DNA of 64,000 bases from CAYSRC01 sp964446385 (GTDB lineage: Bacteria; Bacillota; Clostridia; Oscillospirales; Ruminococcaceae), in NCBI GenBank assembly GCA_964446385.1, contig CAYUOH010000008.1, forward strand, positions 1-64,000, given 5' to 3'. The position numbers were made by a program, and so were the translations under genes. Below the pieces are notes generated by a model. It saw only the letters and a list, made by a program, of their open reading frames with translations. It was not told where the DNA came from and did no database searches. Positions 60,601-63,600 of this stretch are shown one piece after another (the first letter of the stretch is position 1; each line of letters starts with the position of its first letter).

Positions 60601-63600
60601 TAGTATGTCTTGTCTGAATCAAAGATCAGATCAGTGGTCTTTTCGTAGGCGGAAACCGCTACGAAATAATTCGTTCCGGTTGTGTATTCGCCACTTACCG
60701 ACGTGAAGTTGTCCCCTTCTTTTGTATAGTAGGTCACGCCTTCCTCAAAAGCAGTGCCTGTGAATGAGGTATATGTATCGCTGTAGGATACTTCCAATGT
60801 AAACGCGTCGTCGGCAGTGCTGTCTGCTGTAGCGCGTTTGCCGTCCTGAGGATCGGTGGACGAACCGGTTGCGTCATTAAATAGATCATCTATTCCGGAA
60901 CCGGATTCGATGTCGTTATCTTCGCTGCTGTCCTCTGTACCTTCTTTGAAAGTCGCGTTAATGGTAATGTCGTATTCGGACATGACAAAGCTGTAGGAGC
61001 CGTCCGCATTTTTCGTGATTCCGGAGCCTACCGTCATGACCGAATAATCCTGGGCACCCTTGGGAAGCCCGCGGATTTCCAGTTTGTCAAGTATATAGCC
61101 CTCGTTACCTTTTACCGAAACGGTCACGGGGTCGCATTTTGTATAATACGCAGTACCCTTTACAGGCACCGTCACAGCGGATCTGTCTACGAGAGTGTAG
61201 ACGTTGTCTTTCAGCGTGTAATAATCTGTACCCTCTATGAAGGTTTCCCCGGAGAAAAACTCGTACCCGTTCGCGCCCGATGGGGCAGTAACACTGCCGT
61301 TTGAAGTGGAGGATACTGTGATTTTGTACTCCTTGCCTCCGACCTGTTCGGCAATACCGTTAATTTTGTTGGATATCGTGCCAAGGCCCTTCTCAAGCAG
61401 CTTGTCACGCAGACTCGTCAGAAGGTCTTTTACGCTGCCCGTACCGGAGCTGACGTTGTCGCCCTCCTCATCGCCGGAAGATGAAGCCGACGCGCTTCCG
61501 CTCAGCTTTGCCTCGCTGCTGACGGTTATGTTACCGCCGGCTGTGACTGAAGCTTTTCCGGTAACTATAGCACTTACATTCTGAACGGCAACCTCTACGG
61601 CGATAAAACCGCCGCTGGAACCTTCCATACTGCCTTTGGATGCGGAAGCCTCCGTCGTATCAGTACCGGACGCGGTTATTTCAACGTTGCCGCCGGCAGA
61701 AAGGGCGGATTCGCCGCCCACTGTAACGTGAGCGTCGTTGATTCCTATTGCAAGAGCCAGAGATAAAGGCAGCTTACCTGTCGAGGCCTTGGCCTTGAGG
61801 CTGATATCGGATACCGCACTAAGCAGCAGGTTGGCGCCTGCCGTTATGTTAGCGTCAGTTATATTGATATTGGCTTCGGTAACCGCCAGAGCAAAAGCAA
61901 GCGGAATAAACAGCGAAGCCAATTTCTCGTTGCTAACTTCAATTTCCACCTTGGAATTCGCCTTAACCGATATATTGCCCTCAGCTTTGATATCTCCACT
62001 TATATCAACGTTGGCGCTGCCGATTTTGACATTCAGAAAATTAGCGTCGTCGTCAAACTCGCCCAGGATATCGATAAGGTCGTGGGTCTGCTCAGAGGTC
62101 GCGGTGATTGTAACGTTTCCGGAAGTCGCAGTAATGGAGCCGTCTTTTGAAACGGTTATTTTCGCGTTAGTGTAGAAATCTAACAGACTTCCGCTGAAAC
62201 TGTCCTCCATTCCGAGCGTGTCGGATACCGCGTTCGGCTCTACGCTGAACAGAGTATCGTTGTCCTCAACCTCTATAGTTACTGCGGCTGCCGTAACCGG
62301 ACCGTTAATTATAAGTTCCTTACATTTGACCGTAAGATTGACGGTCGGGATAACCAAACCGGAACCACCATTTTGTGATGTACCGAGAGTGACCTTTTTG
62401 CCTTCGGCAGAAATGGTCAGATTAATGAGGAACAAATCGCCGTATTTAGTCTCATCCGACCAGTCGGCACAAAGAGCACTGTCGTAAGAACCGGTATATT
62501 TATAGGATGTGAATGAGGATACTACCGCCGGGTTCAGATTGGATATTTCTTTGGTAGTTTTATTCTCAAGGGAATCGGAATAGGACTCAAAGCCGTACAT
62601 TGACAGACGAAGAATCTTTTCCGCGTTGTACTTGTAATAGGTCGTTCCGTCAATATATTCAGACGCACGGTCGTAACCTACGCCGGTATTTTTGGTGTAA
62701 TACTTTTCGCCGGACTCAAAGTCCAGTGCTGTAATACTCCCGTCAGCGACATAATCATCCTTGCTGCCAAGGTGGAACTCAATTGCGTCCTTGTTCCCGG
62801 ATATGGAATTACCGTCACCTTCGGCAAGCGTTCCGGTAAACAGGATACTGTCCACTCCTCCGCCACCGCGAAGGAAAGCATCGGAAAATCCGTAATATAC
62901 TGAGGTATCTACAGTAACAGTGTCAGTATCGCTGTTACCTTCGCCGTCGGATTCACCGCCGGTATCCACGTTGAGGGTTCCGCCGCGTTGAGCGGCCTCC
63001 TCACCCGATAGTGAAACGGTATCGTCACCTTCACCGGTTTTGATGTCTGCGGTAAGCGTTCCTCCGCTGTGCTTCAGTATTACGCTATCGTCCCCACCTC
63101 CCGTGTCTATCGACAACTCGGCGGATGGCGCCCCGGAAGACACGGTAACAGTATCCCCTCCGGACCCGGTATCAATTTTGATATCCGATTTATCCAAATC
63201 GTCACCGCTTGATTCGACAGTAACGATGTCTGCTTCTTTTGTTCCGTAATATTCAAGCGATGCTCCGTCGGTAAGCGTTATTTTCTTACCCATGGACATA
63301 AATATTCCTGCCATCGCGAGATTAATGCCGTTGACGTCGATATTGCCGTTAAGCTTTACCTTGTCTTCAGCATCGGTATTCAAACTTGTTTTATCTATTA
63401 TGCCGCCGTCTTCCGGCGCATCATACGAACTTTCGGCAAGAATATACAGTATGAAATCATCGGCGAATGCGTTTCCGGATTCAATGGAAACGTCACCGTT
63501 ATATTCTCCTTCACTGAGAACTACGGTGGCGCATTTTGTCTCTGCGTCCACCTTTGCCAATGCGGCTTCAACAGCCTTCTGCAGTGCGTTTTCGGAAGAG

